From the NCBI RefSeq assembly GCF_030272615.1, contig NC_081414.1:333111427-333175426 (forward strand): a DNA stretch of 64,000 bases, in the 5' to 3' direction. Of the stretch, positions 11,932 to 23,423 are shown one piece after another. This stretch comes from Cryptomeria japonica. Taxonomy: Eukaryota > Streptophyta > Pinopsida > Cupressales > Cupressaceae. A program made the translations under genes and the position numbers. The notes under the pieces were generated by a model. That model was not told the origin of the DNA. It saw only the letters and a list, made by a program, of their open reading frames with translations, and made no database searches. Each line of letters starts with the position of its first letter. Position 1 is the first letter of the stretch.

Positions 11932-13260
11932 TGATTGATAGATATCGATGCGAGGATGCCCCCTCAGGAGATGAATCGAATAATTTTCTAATGTTTTTGA
12001 ATTTTTCGTGATTTTTTTGACTTTTTTGATTTTTTTTTGAAATTCTTTTGATTTTTAGAGATTTTTAGAGTCAATCCGATTCATTTCCAATAAGAAATTT
12101 GAAAATGCTGCCCTACCAGGTTGATTAGTTGATTAGATGATTAAAAATAAGGAATAAAAATCCCACTTAAATGCCCCATTATGAGTTTAAAAAGGTGAAT
12201 TCCTTTTACCACTCCTCATTTGTGCATTGCAGTTTTTGGAGAAAATTTGCTCTAGAGAAAGGAAATGGCGATCTCGTACCACCAGCATAGGTTCGAGCGA
12301 GTTCGGTGATATGAGCGTCCTTCGGCATATGGTCCATGGGTACGTACTTCAAGAAAACCCAACTTTGTTAATTTTTAGTTTATTTTTGAAAAAATTAGCT
12401 ATTTGTATAAAAAATCATATTTTAGTGTTTTTGCCAAATGGGTTGGAAAGAAAATTGTATCTTTGAGATTGGGTTTTCAATTTCTGAAATGGGTTTTTCC
12501 GGTTTGTAAAAAAAATTCATTTGCATTTGAAATTTTTTTAATTTATGTATGCATTTTTTCTTTAAAAAAATTATATATATATTTTTTTGAAATTTTTTTT
12601 AGGCATTTTTGGGTGGGAATAGGCGGTGGTGGAGGCCCAGCGACAACCACCATCAGTGCCACCGCGGGCACCATGGGCTCCACGAGCACCATGGGCGGCA
12701 CCTTAGGTGCCACCGCAAGCGCCGCGAGCGCTGCGGGAGGCGCCTTGGGCACCACCGCAGGGGGGCAAGAATGAATTTTTTTTTTTTTTTTAATTTTAAG
12801 ATTTTTCCATCAAGATTTTTTATTTTTGGAATTTTTTGATATTTCCAATTTTGACGATTTTTGGAATTTTTTTATTTTTTCGATTTTGATGATTTTTGAA
12901 ATTTTTTCGATTTTTTGATTATTCGATTTGGGTGATTTTGAGAAAATGATTTGATTTGTTGATTGGTTGAATTTGTTGTCAATTTGATTTTATTTTTGAT
13001 GGGTAAGATTTGATTAGCTATCTAATTGATAAAATTAGATGCTCCTGATTGATAAATTTGATGATCAATTCCGATTATGTCGATGCACGTGTGAGATGAG
13101 ATAAGTTTGATAATGACCTTATGATAGATGAGTGTCATTGATAGAGGCCCAACGAGATTTGATAAAAATCTCAATTGAGAAAAATAGACCGATAGATAGA
13201 TTGATTTAATAGATAGATAGATCAAGAAACTGATATGATGAGATGATTTGATTGCAGGAG
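11932..13260 (+). other. Element D region upstream of the PMD gene
   Basis: No conserved protein is visible. From 11990 to 13000 there are many runs of T and GATTTTT words. ATG 12265 opens a short frame (MAISYHQHRFERV) that could be a first exon, and the TTGCAG at 13252-13257, just before PMD-like coding sequence, could be a 3' splice site. Both are guesses. A 165-bp GC-rich island at 12609-12774 is listed separately. Confidence 0.3.
12609..12774 (+). repeat. GC-rich low-complexity island (Gly/Ala/Thr-type triplets)
   Basis: This short block is dominated by GGCACC, GCCACC and GCGGG triplets within very AT-rich DNA. In one frame it would read GIGGGGGPATTT and ATAGTMGSTSTMGGTLGA. The upstream frame is interrupted by T-tracts and I see no start, domain or homolog, so I treat it as a repeat, not a gene. 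It may be a leftover of a low-complexity exon or a regulatory island. Confidence 0.45.
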
Positions 13261-15050
13261 CACTTTACCATTCTTCAGTCTCAGGAGCATTTCCTGAAGA
13301 CATGGATGCTGATACCCCGCCTTAGCCAGGTAGAGCAAGACCATATTGGCAGGTGTGGTTTATCTTCCCTTCTTGACATTCCTCGGCCTTTGATAAACTG
13401 AGGATTATTGACAGTGTTAGCAGAGCATTGGCATAGTAAGCATTACACATTTCATTTGCTGATGGGATAGATTACAGTGACACCCGAGGATGTCTACTAG
13501 ATTCTGTGCATCCCTTTGATGGGCGATCTAGTATATTATGATCTCAACGAGTAGGGTGGGACAGAGGCACTTTGTCATGTGTTTAAGGATGATGAGATAG
13601 GCAAGTATGATATTGTGTGGCAGGAGATGCTAGAGCTAGGATATGCCACATTACTGACTGTGCTTGCTGGATTTATTGGAGGCTTCCTTTGTCCTGATCA
13701 TAGGTCAAAGGGATTATCTGTTGGATGGGGTCATCTTCTTGAGAATATGGTGATAGAGGGGACCTACTTTGCATGGGGGTCATGTATGTTGGTGCATTTG
13801 TATCATGACTTGCATTGAGTTGTGTATCAGGGATCAGCTGCATTATCAGTAGGGGTGACCGTGCTTCAAATATGGGCCTAGGAGAATCTACCTATCACAT
13901 GACCATTGGCTGACAGAGATAGACCTATAGGCAGGCCTTATGCTGAGGAGTATCCAGGTATTATTATCCAATGAAAGCTGGGGAAATTAGAGTATTGGCC
14001 ATGGACCTTGGATGATCTGGATACTGTGATATGGAGACCATACAAGGATTGTGAGATTTGGTTTGAGGATGTAGTGGAGATGTCGTATGTATTCATGACG
14101 TGATATCTGATTGGATCGACACCCTATGTCATCAGGCGATTCCTTTGTACGAGGGTGTTGAGACAATATGGCAGGATACAGGGGATGCTACAGGGTAATG
14201 CTCATTATGCTCGTCAGAGATTGGATGTGGCTACTTGGGGGCCTTCTATTTCATATGACCAGGCCTATGCAGAGTATCAATCATTGGAACTAGTTGATTG
14301 GGATAATCTTCTAGGCATGATGGATAGCGGGATGACACATGAGTATGCCATGCACCGTACTGTACACAGGTTTCTAACGCTAACATGTCTGGATCAGCCA
14401 GAGCCATTTTTTGATGAGGATGATGAGAGGCTATGACCCAAAGCTCCTAGACAATGGACGGATGGTGAGGGGAGAGATGAGAGTGGAGATGGGGATGGAT
14501 ATGTAGGAGGCGCAGGAGATCATGGTGATGGAGGAGATGATGATGGCGGGATGATGATGGGGGAGATGGTCGAGCAGTGGCAGAGACAGTGGTAGGCACA
14601 TCAATAGCTAGAAGTTCTAGATCTGCTAGAGATGTATATATAGATTGGATGGATTGAGTGGTCAAACACAAGAGATCAGTTCCTGGGGATCAGGGGCATC
14701 AGGTCCCAGAGAAAGAGGTTCCCTTGGTTGAGTAGGTACCTATGACAGTATCGTGGGCTGAGAAGCCACAGGAAGAGGTACCTCAACGGATCCTCATTAG
14801 GATGTCATCTCATTGGCAACAGGCTTAGATTACGGACTTACAGGCTTAGGTTTAGCAGCTAGAGAGTCGAGTAGTAGAGAGGGACTCTCAGATGGCCCAA
14901 CTAGAGACTCAGATGGCTTCTCTCCTAGTTGAGAGAGACGCAGCTATGGATAGGTGTTGGTAGGTCGAGACACAGGTACAGTTGTCAGGAGGGTCTACTT
15001 CAGGGAAGACTACCCTGAAGATGATGTGTCAGGGATCCAAGAGGCTGAGT
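13261..15050 (+). pseudogene. Plant mobile domain (PMD, aminotransferase-like) gene remnant in element D
   Basis: One plus-strand frame runs from about 13261 to 14436. It carries the PMD hallmarks in order: GRCGLSSLLDIPRPLIN, LAEHWHSKHYTFHL, MG(stop)ITVTPEDVY, YYDLNE(stop)GGTEAL, a WGHLLENM region, PYVIRRFLCTRVLRQYGRIQ, and a WD..LG.MDSGMTHEY tail. After an acidic Gly/Asp stretch there is a frameshift near 14550. A Gln-rich coiled coil follows (ESRVVERDSQMAQLETQMA, about 14820-14960). PMD proteins such as MAIN/MAIL1 act in genome stability and silencing in plants, and PMDs also occur in transposons; which role applies here is unknown. In-frame stops (for example 13399 TGA, 13498 TAG) show the copy is dead. 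It lies antisense to element D. Confidence 0.82.
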
Positions 15051-16133
15051 ATTACAAGACCTTATACTTTATTGTTGTTCCTCCTGTTTAGAGGGCTCCA
15101 ATATTTTCATAGCTAAGCAAGAGATCGGGATAGAGATAGATTGAGAGTCGAGGAGTGATAGGGCCTCTTCAGAGAGCTCCCCCAAGTGGGGACTCAGGTA
15201 CAGGGGTACTAGCTGGTGCTACTCTACCTACCACATCAAGACAGAGTTATGCTCCGCATCCTAGTGGTCACACTAGCATGGGACATTGATCTATTTATGT
15301 ACACACCTTTTTGTGATGAGATATTGATGATTTCTGTGATGTATATTTGTGATCTATCTCATATATTTTGTGATATCATTGTACCTTGGACATTGATCTT
15401 GTTTTGATGATATGATATGCAATTGATTCTATTCGCTCTACATGACCTATGAAATGGTGGATGCATTCTATTTGACATATGATTATGATGTGCAGTAACT
15501 TTCATGATGTATGCTTGATGTATGCTTTAATTTCTATATGCTTATAAATTATAGATGATGGATATATGATGATGCAGTATTTACATGATGTATGCAAATG
15601 CAAATATGTATGGTGATGCTTATAATTGTTATGTGATACTTGTGCAATGCAATGTTTTCTATGTTTATGATATTTTTATTATTTTCTCATGCATGTTAAT
15701 ATGAGATGGATGCAATGCAATGTAATAATGTTATTTTATACGATTTGAGATTTGATGAATGCCATGTAATGATCTTATTAAATGAATGAATGATGTCTTG
15801 GTATGCAATGGTTATATGAGATGAAACTAACTTATCATGTTGGATGAATGAATTGATTATTTTTGTTATTGTCCAATGTACTTAATCATGTAATAAGAGA
15901 GATAACACCATGTTAGCTTTGGCCTTGGAAAAGATGAGCATTGTGATCCAATGCAGAATGAAATGCAAATCTATCTTAAAATGCAAATGCAAAAACAAAA
16001 TAAAATGTAGTGATCAAACTGGTCATGGAGTCATTGCTTTATTTCATCATTGAGCCTTTAAAATGTGGGAAGTGAGTGCAAACATCAATGGTATAATTGA
16101 ACCATGATGACCTAAGCACTACTTTATTGGGTT
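15051..16133. other. Element D noncoding stretch
   Basis: AT-rich sequence with many ATGATG and ATGCAA words around 15400-15800 and no coding frame I can support. A 27-bp string near 16090 (GGTATAATTGAACCATGATG...) recurs in similar form at about 22740 on the far side of element C, still in D. I see nothing else. Confidence 0.5.
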
Positions 16134-16138
16134 TTGAT

Positions 16139-16926
16139 TGTTGGCAAATGCACACTCCAATGAGAAATTGTAGGTGATTGAAGGTTTTGTCATTGATGGC
16201 AACCTTGCAATCATATGATACTGGAAAGACAATTATACTGGCACTGGCAACGACAAACTCTACACTGGCACACAGAACACCAGCAGTGAAAGGAAGGATA
16301 CCGACACCGAGACCGACACAAATTTTGTTGATAACATATTTTGTAATTAATTATAAAATCATTGTAAGCTGACATGGAGAGTTGTAATATGACTCATATA
16401 TGTATGAGATCATTGTAGAACTTTTTGTAATAAGGGAAATAGGCGAAATTATGCAGACCTAATATGCGAATTTTAGGTTAAGGGTTTATGTATGCAGCAG
16501 AGCTAAAACTGGTACTGGATCTGGCATAACAGATGCTATTTTGAAGCAGTACAAGACATTGGATTATTATAATCCATTTTTGTAAGTCAGTGTGACTTCC
16601 TTTTGTAAATTGAGTAGTGAGCTCTAGGCACTTGGCCTTCCTGCATGTGCAGGCCCCTATTGTAGTAGTAATATTCCCTTATTGGCCAGTAAGTGAATAT
16701 TGTGGGTCACAAATCCCACCGAAGTTTTCCCACATCGGGTTTCCTCATTAAACTACTGTGTTATGGTGTGCTCTTCACATGGTTATTGTTTTTCTTATTT
16801 ACTACATTAATTTTGATTTATCGGTACATTGTATTGATATGCTTTACATGTATTAATTCAAGTAAATTCATAAACCGGTTAGATATTGATTCACCCCCCC
16901 TCTCAATATCTTTGGGAATCCTAACA
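16139..16926 (+). repeat. Element C, 5' LTR
   Basis: TGTTGGCAAATG to GGAATCCTAACA, repeated at 21941-22709. Close to the end lies GATTCACCCCCCCTCTCA, the C-rich tract shared with the LTRs of B, E, H and I. Confidence 0.93.
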
Positions 16927-16927
16927 A

Positions 16928-16941
16928 TTGGTATTAGAGCC
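16928..16941 (+). promoter_or_regulatory. Primer-binding site of element C
   Basis: TTGGTATTAGAGCC starts one base after the LTR end. It matches the copia primer site for initiator tRNA-Met (TGGTATCAGAGC) with one change, which is also present in elements B and H. Confidence 0.88.
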
Positions 16942-16997
16942 TGGTCCTCTATTTTCACAAGTCTAACAGATTGAGGAAGATCCTGACACCAGTAGAG

Positions 16998-18110
16998 ATG
17001 GAAAAATTAAGAGAACAATTGAAAATAGCTCTTTCAGACTATGATGCCGAAAAGGTGAAGAATATCAAACTTAAAGATGATTTGAAGGTTGCTCAAGATA
17101 TAATTCAAGCACTTCAAGAGAATTACACTATAGTAAGAAATAAAAGAAGAGAACTTTGTGAGAAGATGCAAAAAGAGGGAGATGAAAAGGAAACTCTTAA
17201 TGATTTGGTAAACAAGCTAAGACAAGAGATCAGTACAACATAGAATGAGATGTAGGATATGACTATGAGATTTTGTAAAGAAATTGAAGATATGAAGAAA
17301 AATGAAGAAGACTTGGCCAGAAGACTAAATGATGCTGGAAATGAGAACACAAGACTTTGTCATGAAAATGATATGTTGAAGATAGATTTAATGCACACAT
17401 AAAATGATAGAACTGAACTCATAAGACAGAAAGGAATCTTGGAAAGTGAACTAACTACTACAAATCATCACAAAGAAAAATTCAAGAAAAGTTCAGAAGA
17501 ACTTGGTGACATGTTGAAGAATAAAAAATCTAATGGTGATACAAATGGGCTTGGCTTTGAAGTTGGTGAAAGCTCCGATACTGCAAACAATCATGATCAT
17601 AGCAAATAGGTAAGACAACCTACTTCTTACAAATTTAATGGCAAATGTTTTGACTATAACAAGTATGGTCATAGAGAAAACTAGTGTAGATCTAGAAATT
17701 ATCAGAACACCAATACACCCACCGATCAATGTTCTAAATGCAACAAAGTTGGTCTTAATTCAGAAATATGCAAAATGAATGTAAGATGTTATGTTTGTGG
17801 AAGATTTGGTCATTTATCTAATCAATGTAGATCACATACCAGCATAGGATATGGGAAAGCTATTCAAAAAAACAACGTGACTTGTTATGCCTGTAACAAG
17901 ATTGGACACATTGATAAGTTTTGTAGAAGCAAGACCTCATTGCCAAATAACAAAGGTCCTATTTTGAAAGGTAAAGAAAAGGTTGAAGAGGTAAATCAAG
18001 AATTCTCAAAATAATGGATTAGAAAGTCAGATCAGAATATTGATGTGAATACTCCTCCACTGGCATAATAGAGTAACACTCCATAGGTAGGAGACTCTTC
18101 ATCTAACTAA
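16998..18110 (+). pseudogene. Element C gag: coiled coil plus four CCHC zinc knuckles
   Basis: The frame starts at ATG 16998, which is conserved at the same point in element B, and ends at TAA 18108-18110, 371 codons in all. Residues 1 to about 195 are heptad-rich coiled coil (MEKLREQLKIALSDYDAEK; ETLNDLVNKLRQEIS). Then come four tandem knuckle-like units: CFDYNKYGHREN..., CSKCNKVGLNSEIC, CYVCGRFGHLSNQC and CYACNKIGHIDKFC. The first two have lost a Cys or His. I see no UBN2-type capsid domain such as H and I have. The expected role is RNA binding and packaging, by zinc-knuckle analogy. Several TAG/TAA stops (for example near 17241, 17253 and 18012) but no net frameshift. Confidence 0.8.
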
Positions 18111-18407
18111 AGGAAAATCCTTTGAGGGTTTAGAAACTAAATGAGAAACATGCTATTATTCCCTTGATTGATGGTAAGAAGTTGAAATTACTTCTATACC
18201 GGTAGATAAGTTAAGTCATTACTTAACCGACAAGCATTAAATGTGGTAGTTGGAGAAAATGACATTATAAAACAAGTGTTTCAGCTCCATTTTTCATTCA
18301 CCAAGCATTCAAACTTTTGAGAGCATGAAAATTCCAAGCGAAGGCACCCTTAACGAAGCAATTCATCAAGCGATCATTCCTTAAGGCAGATAAAGGTATT
18401 TATATCC

Positions 18408-21400
18408 ATGACTTCTTCATCTACTCCCAAATTCATTGCAAACCCTACTATTGTTGAAGTGGTTAAGTGCCCTAGAACCATCTTCAAATTGGTTCTCAAA
18501 ATAGCTAAGAAAGATTATGACATAGGTGCATTCTCCCATATCCCTAAAGGAGTGGTTTATGTTGAAGACCCTAGAATGTATATACATTGTCATATAGAGG
18601 AATTGGGTGATGATGAAATCAAAAACATGTATAAATCTGTAATTTGTGATGAATCCAGAAATGTCAAAACTGAACACGAGATAATAGAAACCCTAGGTTT
18701 TACAGAAATTCTTAGTATCCCAGATTTTCCCAAGGATATCATAAGAATTGTGCTAAGAAGGGTTCATGGTGAATTATTTTGGTTGGACTCTATTCACAAG
18801 ATTACTAAGGAAGTTGTCAAAGCAGTAACAAGGTTACCTTCCACGGATAACAGACCTAAAAAAACCAAGAGAGTCTCAAATGACACAGTAATAGACCTAA
18901 CTAGTGCAACATTTGACAAGAGATCACTAAGGGTAAATGATGTAATAGATATCAATGTCAAATTTATTAGTATGATCGTAGGCTACAAAACTACACTTGC
19001 AAATAGGTTAAATTTAGTCTCTAGCGTATGCATTAAAAGTGCCTATGATATGGTAAATGATAATGCAAGGATAGACATATGTGAATGGCTTAAAGATGAT
19101 CTGATTGATAATTTGGGAAAGATAAAGAAAGACAAAAAGGGAACATTCAGATTTGGAAACCTACTTGTTTGTCTGATGTTGTACATAACCAAACAAGTAC
19201 CCATTATTGGTATTAGAAATTTTGGTTTCGATATACCAGTAGGCAAACAATTGTTAGATTTACTAAACAACTTGGGAGAGAACAGGGAAAAGAACATAAA
19301 CGAGTATTTTCAGGCATTGAAGGCCCGAATGAAAACTAGAGTTAGATTGTCACAAACAATTGTGGACAAATATAAGGATGAAATGTGTTTTGTGATATAG
19401 AAGGATGAAATTTGGATGGAGGAAATTATTCCTAGAACCATCTGGGTAACTGAAATGGGGTATGAAACTGATAACAACATAATAGAAACTTATGCAAAAG
19501 CCCTCCTAAAAACTCCAAAGGAACCTGCACAAAAAGTTTTTGGCAGTGCTGAAACAATAGAAAGCCAAATTCAATCAAGGAAAAGGGTTAAGAAGGTTGA
19601 GGCAACTGTTAGAAAAGGAACCTAGTAGGCACAAGCTATCAAAGAAGATGTATTAAGACAAGTCGGTATTAAGGAGAGTGAACTGGAAGAACTTCAACCG
19701 GAAATTCATCTGTCACCAGTTGCAACTTCCTTTGAGAGTGACATACCGACTAAATTCAAAAGTGTTGAAAGGAAGAGAAAAACTTCTCTGGTACCCTCAC
19801 CTTCTCCTAGGAAAACAAGACAGAAGAAACAAGTAGTGAGGCCCCCAGCAAAGAAACGGACTCTAAAGAAAAAGAAGATGACCCCAAAGAAGAAGACTCA
19901 ACAAACTATTGCTCCCATTGATAAACTTCTCAATGAAATAATAGAGTATGGAAACTAAAAAACATTAACAAATTATATGACACACTATCGACTGATGACA
20001 AGGAGAAAGTAGAGAACAATGTAATCTTACACTTAGAGATATTTACAAGAAATTTTTGATGCAAGTTGTTGATGAAATACCAGCAGATTTGTATAATAGA
20101 CTAGAAGCTAGAAGGCTAGCTATTGTTGAACTTGATAAGAAAATAAAGATTGAAAAACTACTTGTTGTACATCTTGTCAACTCACCTGATGAGATAGATC
20201 AATTGATCTCTAAGGCTAACCGGTTAGTATTCTCAATTGCTCACTGGCATGTAGCACTAATGGTAGGTAGAGTGAATGAGGTAAAAGAAGAAACAACTGA
20301 TGCATGGGATATATTCCTTGTAGAGAAGGAGAAACAGGAAGAGTATTGAAACCCTAAACCCATCAAGGTATATCAAAAGGATAAGGGAAAAGGTAAGGTT
20401 TGTGGACCACCCAGTATAAAAATAACAGACAACTTATCCCCACCGCCTTTAGATACTCCACCGGTAGTTACTACTAAGAATCAACTGGCTATTGAGAGTA
20501 TGGACACACCACATGAGGATACAAATCCTGATTCTAAGGTGTTATATACAATGAACATTGACACTCAGAAAGTCAACATTGTGGTGGATAAAGAATCAAC
20601 TGGGAAATCAGATGTGGCAACAGAGCCACCGCTAGAAAACATTATAGTGACCCCAGACACTGGAAAGGCAAAGACCACATATGTACATAATGATTCATCT
20701 ACTGGGCCATCGGTAACAAGCAGTACAAAAGAAAAACCGGTAATGGACAACACTGAGAAACAGGCAGAGCAATAGGCTCCCTCATAGGAACAGGTTCATG
20801 CAGAGACAGTGCCACCGAAAACAACAAAGAAATACAAACCTTTGCTTAGAGAAATGCAAACACAAACTAACCTACCAGAGGTCACTACAAGAAAAGAAGT
20901 TACTCACACCGGCGGAATATAGATTGTTGGTTCTTCCATGGTAGAATTCAAACCAACAAACGTGACAGAAGTTATATTGGATTCAATCAAGAAAATAACA
21001 GAGTGCAGTGCACAAGCATACAAAGCTATTAATGATGCAATCCCATTTTTGAAAATGATAGCACCCAAGTGTAATGTGGATAATAAAGATTCTTTAAATC
21101 AACTTGACACATTGTCCAAGTATATCACTGACAACATTGTGATAGTTGAACAAATAAATGAGGAAGAATTCAAAGAGAAAATTGAGAAAGAAAAACATAA
21201 ATTCTTTGAAGAGGAAATAAAGAAGTGCATGAGACAATTTGACACTCTTTTACTAGCACTATGTAAAGCACTAAAAGAATTTAAAAAGTTGTATAGAGAT
21301 ACATATAAAACAAACTTTTTGACAGTAGATATAGACAAGAAGATCTATATTTTACAGGAAGAAATAAATAAACTAGCTGACAATTTCATCAATTCATCTG

Positions 21401-21726
21401 AACCATTATCAGTTTTTGAGCAGAAAATAATAGGTTTTGAGGAGGAACTTCAGAAATTTGAAAAAGAGAAGGAAAGAATAAAAGGAAAGGCAAAAGATCT
21501 AAAATGAAAACTTAGTCCAAAATTGGACTACCTCACCTCCTTAAGAAAAGAGATATCTGAGGCCTTGGTTCAAGGATAGAAGACACCAGAACAACAATTG
21601 CAACACCTCACTCGTACAATTCAGAGGACAAAGGCTGCAATAAAGGACAGTGAACGGTTCACTGAGAGCCTGAATCTGGTATTAGCAGACCGTTTTCAGA
21701 TTGTAACCAACCAGTTACAGGGATGA
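18408..21726 (+). pseudogene. Element C ORF2: long unrecognised protein
   Basis: Starts at ATG 18408 (TSSSTPKFIANPT; B has a matching start at 25339) and ends at TGA 21724. The first 330 codons are open. Blocks include FWLDSIHKITKEVVKAVTRLP, RVNDVIDINVKFIS, ICEWLKDDLIDNL and FGNLLVCLMLYITKQVP; then come WVTEMGYE, a Lys-rich cluster near 19800-19900 (KKRTLKKKKMTPKKK, NLS-like) and VYQKDKGKGKV. A Pro/Thr-rich spacer and a long C-terminal coiled coil (about 20938-21507) follow. No RT, integrase or protease motif is visible anywhere. There is a stop at 19398 (TAG) and a frameshift between 19960 and 20056. I do not recognise the family. Conservation with B implies that it was selected as a protein. 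Confidence 0.8.
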
Positions 21727-21928
21727 TGCTGGAAACCACACTCAATTGACACTTTGACAACCTTTGTCATTGATGCCAAAGCGGGAGTAGTGGTAATGAG
21801 AAAAATGATTAGTAAAAGACACCATCAGCTCAGAGGGAGCATATATGATTTGGCACACATTTTTTTGTAAGACAATTTTAACAAATTATACTTTTTGGAT
21901 TTTTCTCATGACTGTTGCCATCAATGCC

Positions 21929-21940
21929 AAAGGGGGAGAT
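21929..21940 (+). promoter_or_regulatory. Polypurine tract of element C
   Basis: AAAGGGGGAGAT directly precedes the 3' LTR start TGTTGG. It is identical to the tracts of elements B and H. Confidence 0.9.
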
Positions 21941-22709
21941 TGTTGGCAAATGCATACTCCAATGAGAAATTATAGGTGATTGAAGGTTTTTTCATTGATG
22001 GAAACCTTGCAATCATATGATACCCACAAGAAAGTTATACCAGCACCGGCACATAGAACACTGACAATGAAAGGAAGGATACCGACACCCAGGCCGACAC
22101 GAATTTTGTTGATAATATATTTTGTAATTAATTGTAAAATCATTGTAAGCTGACATGGCGAGTTGTAATATGACTCATATATGTATGAGATCATTGTAGA
22201 ACATTTTGTAATAAGGGAAATAGGTGAAATTATGCAAACCTAATATGCAAATTTTAGGTTAAGGGTTTATGTATGCAGCAAAGCTAAAACCGGTACTAGA
22301 TCTGGCATAGCAGATGCTATTTTGAAGCAGTACAAGACATTGGATTATTATAATCCATTTTTATAAGTCAGTGGGACTTCCTTTTGTAAATTGAGCAATG
22401 AGCTCTAGGCACTTGGCCTTCCTGCATGTGCAAGCCCCTATTGTAGCAGTAATATTCCCTTATTGGTCAGTAAGTGAATATTGTGGGTCACAAATCCCAC
22501 CGAGGTTTTCCCACACCGAGTTTCCTCGTTAAACTACTATGTTATGGTGTGCTCTTCATGTGGTTATTGTTTTTCTTGTTTACTGCATTACTTTTGATTT
22601 ACCGATACACTATATTGACATGCTTTACATGTATTAATTCAAGTAAATTCATAAACCGGTTAGATACTGATTCACTCCCCCCCTCTCAATATCTTTGGGA
22701 ATCCTAACA
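21941..22709 (+). repeat. Element C, 3' LTR
   Basis: Direct repeat of 16139-16926, about 20 bp shorter because of one internal deletion near 22050. Ends CCTAACA, followed by the TSD TTGAT. Confidence 0.93.
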
Positions 22710-22714
22710 TTGAT

Positions 22715-23423
22715 ATTGCAAGTTAGCACAAGCCTCAAGGTATAATTGAACCAAGATGACCAGAGTGTTGCTTGCATAAAATAGGCAGTATTAACCATTT
22801 CTATATGCAAGTCCAAAATGTCTTCGATGATACTCTGATGATCATTTCCTTAGAAAAATTTGCACATATTAAAGATTAATTTACAGATAGTAGACAAGAA
22901 AAATATCATGTTCCTTCCTCATTCCTCTAGTCAAAGACTTCCTGGAGTTACTCAGAAATCATGATAGTGGAAATCAAAATAAAATAGTTGAACCATTATT
23001 GCCAAAGTGTTAAAATCATGAGTCAAGATATATCATCCATTGATATGTGTTTTGTCATGTTTAGATTGATATGTGACAGTTAATGGTTGACAATATGATC
23101 TTATGTTCAATGTTGGATGTATCTCATTTTTTTGCTTAACAAGCATTGCCTGACCATTGTTCTACCTTCTTTGATTAAGCTCAAAATGATCGCAACTTTT
23201 TGCCCCCAACCAAGTTCAGGATTTTGCCCCCAGCCTAGAAACAAACCTTATTATGATATAGTTAATGATCCAAACCATGACAAGAAATCACCTGGGATGC
23301 CTGCATATGTACAAAGGCTTTATGATGGATATGAACAACGCTGGTGGTAAAGAATGCAAGCGGAAGAATGCATGAACCAACAGATGGCAAAGCTAGCTGA
23401 CAAATAGTGCTTATTTGCCAGGT
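22715..23423 (-). other. Element D, 5' internal remnant
   Basis: The part of D between nested C and D's 5' LTR. No gag or pol similarity is visible. Near 23400-23430 the minus strand reads TGGTGAAAACCTGGCAAAT. A nearly identical string lies in the 3' region of gypsy element G (about 58438), which supports a gypsy origin of D. Confidence 0.4.

Larger units (their letters stand above)
16139..22709 (+). mobile_element. Element C: non-autonomous LTR retrotransposon (gag + long ORF2), complete
   Basis: LTRs are 16139-16926 and 21941-22709, with perfect 5-bp TSDs TTGAT at 16134-16138 and 22710-22714. The order is 5' LTR, copia-type primer-binding site, gag (371 codons), a 297-bp gap, ORF2 (about 1,100 codons), polypurine tract, 3' LTR. 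There is no protease, RT, RNase H or integrase. It belongs to the same family as element B, in which gag has exactly the same length and the gag-ORF2 gap is 300 bp. The LTR copies differ by scattered substitutions and a roughly 20-bp indel, so it is an old insertion. Confidence 0.93.

Noticed and set aside
12403-12774. Gly-rich 123-aa ORF as a gene
   Set aside because: Low-complexity C-terminus and T-tract-encoded N-terminus; no domain, no conserved start. Listed as a repeat island.
16998-21726. Hidden RT or integrase in elements B/C
   Set aside because: I looked for YVDD/FVDD, DSG protease and integrase DDE neighbours in all conserved blocks of gag and ORF2 and found none.
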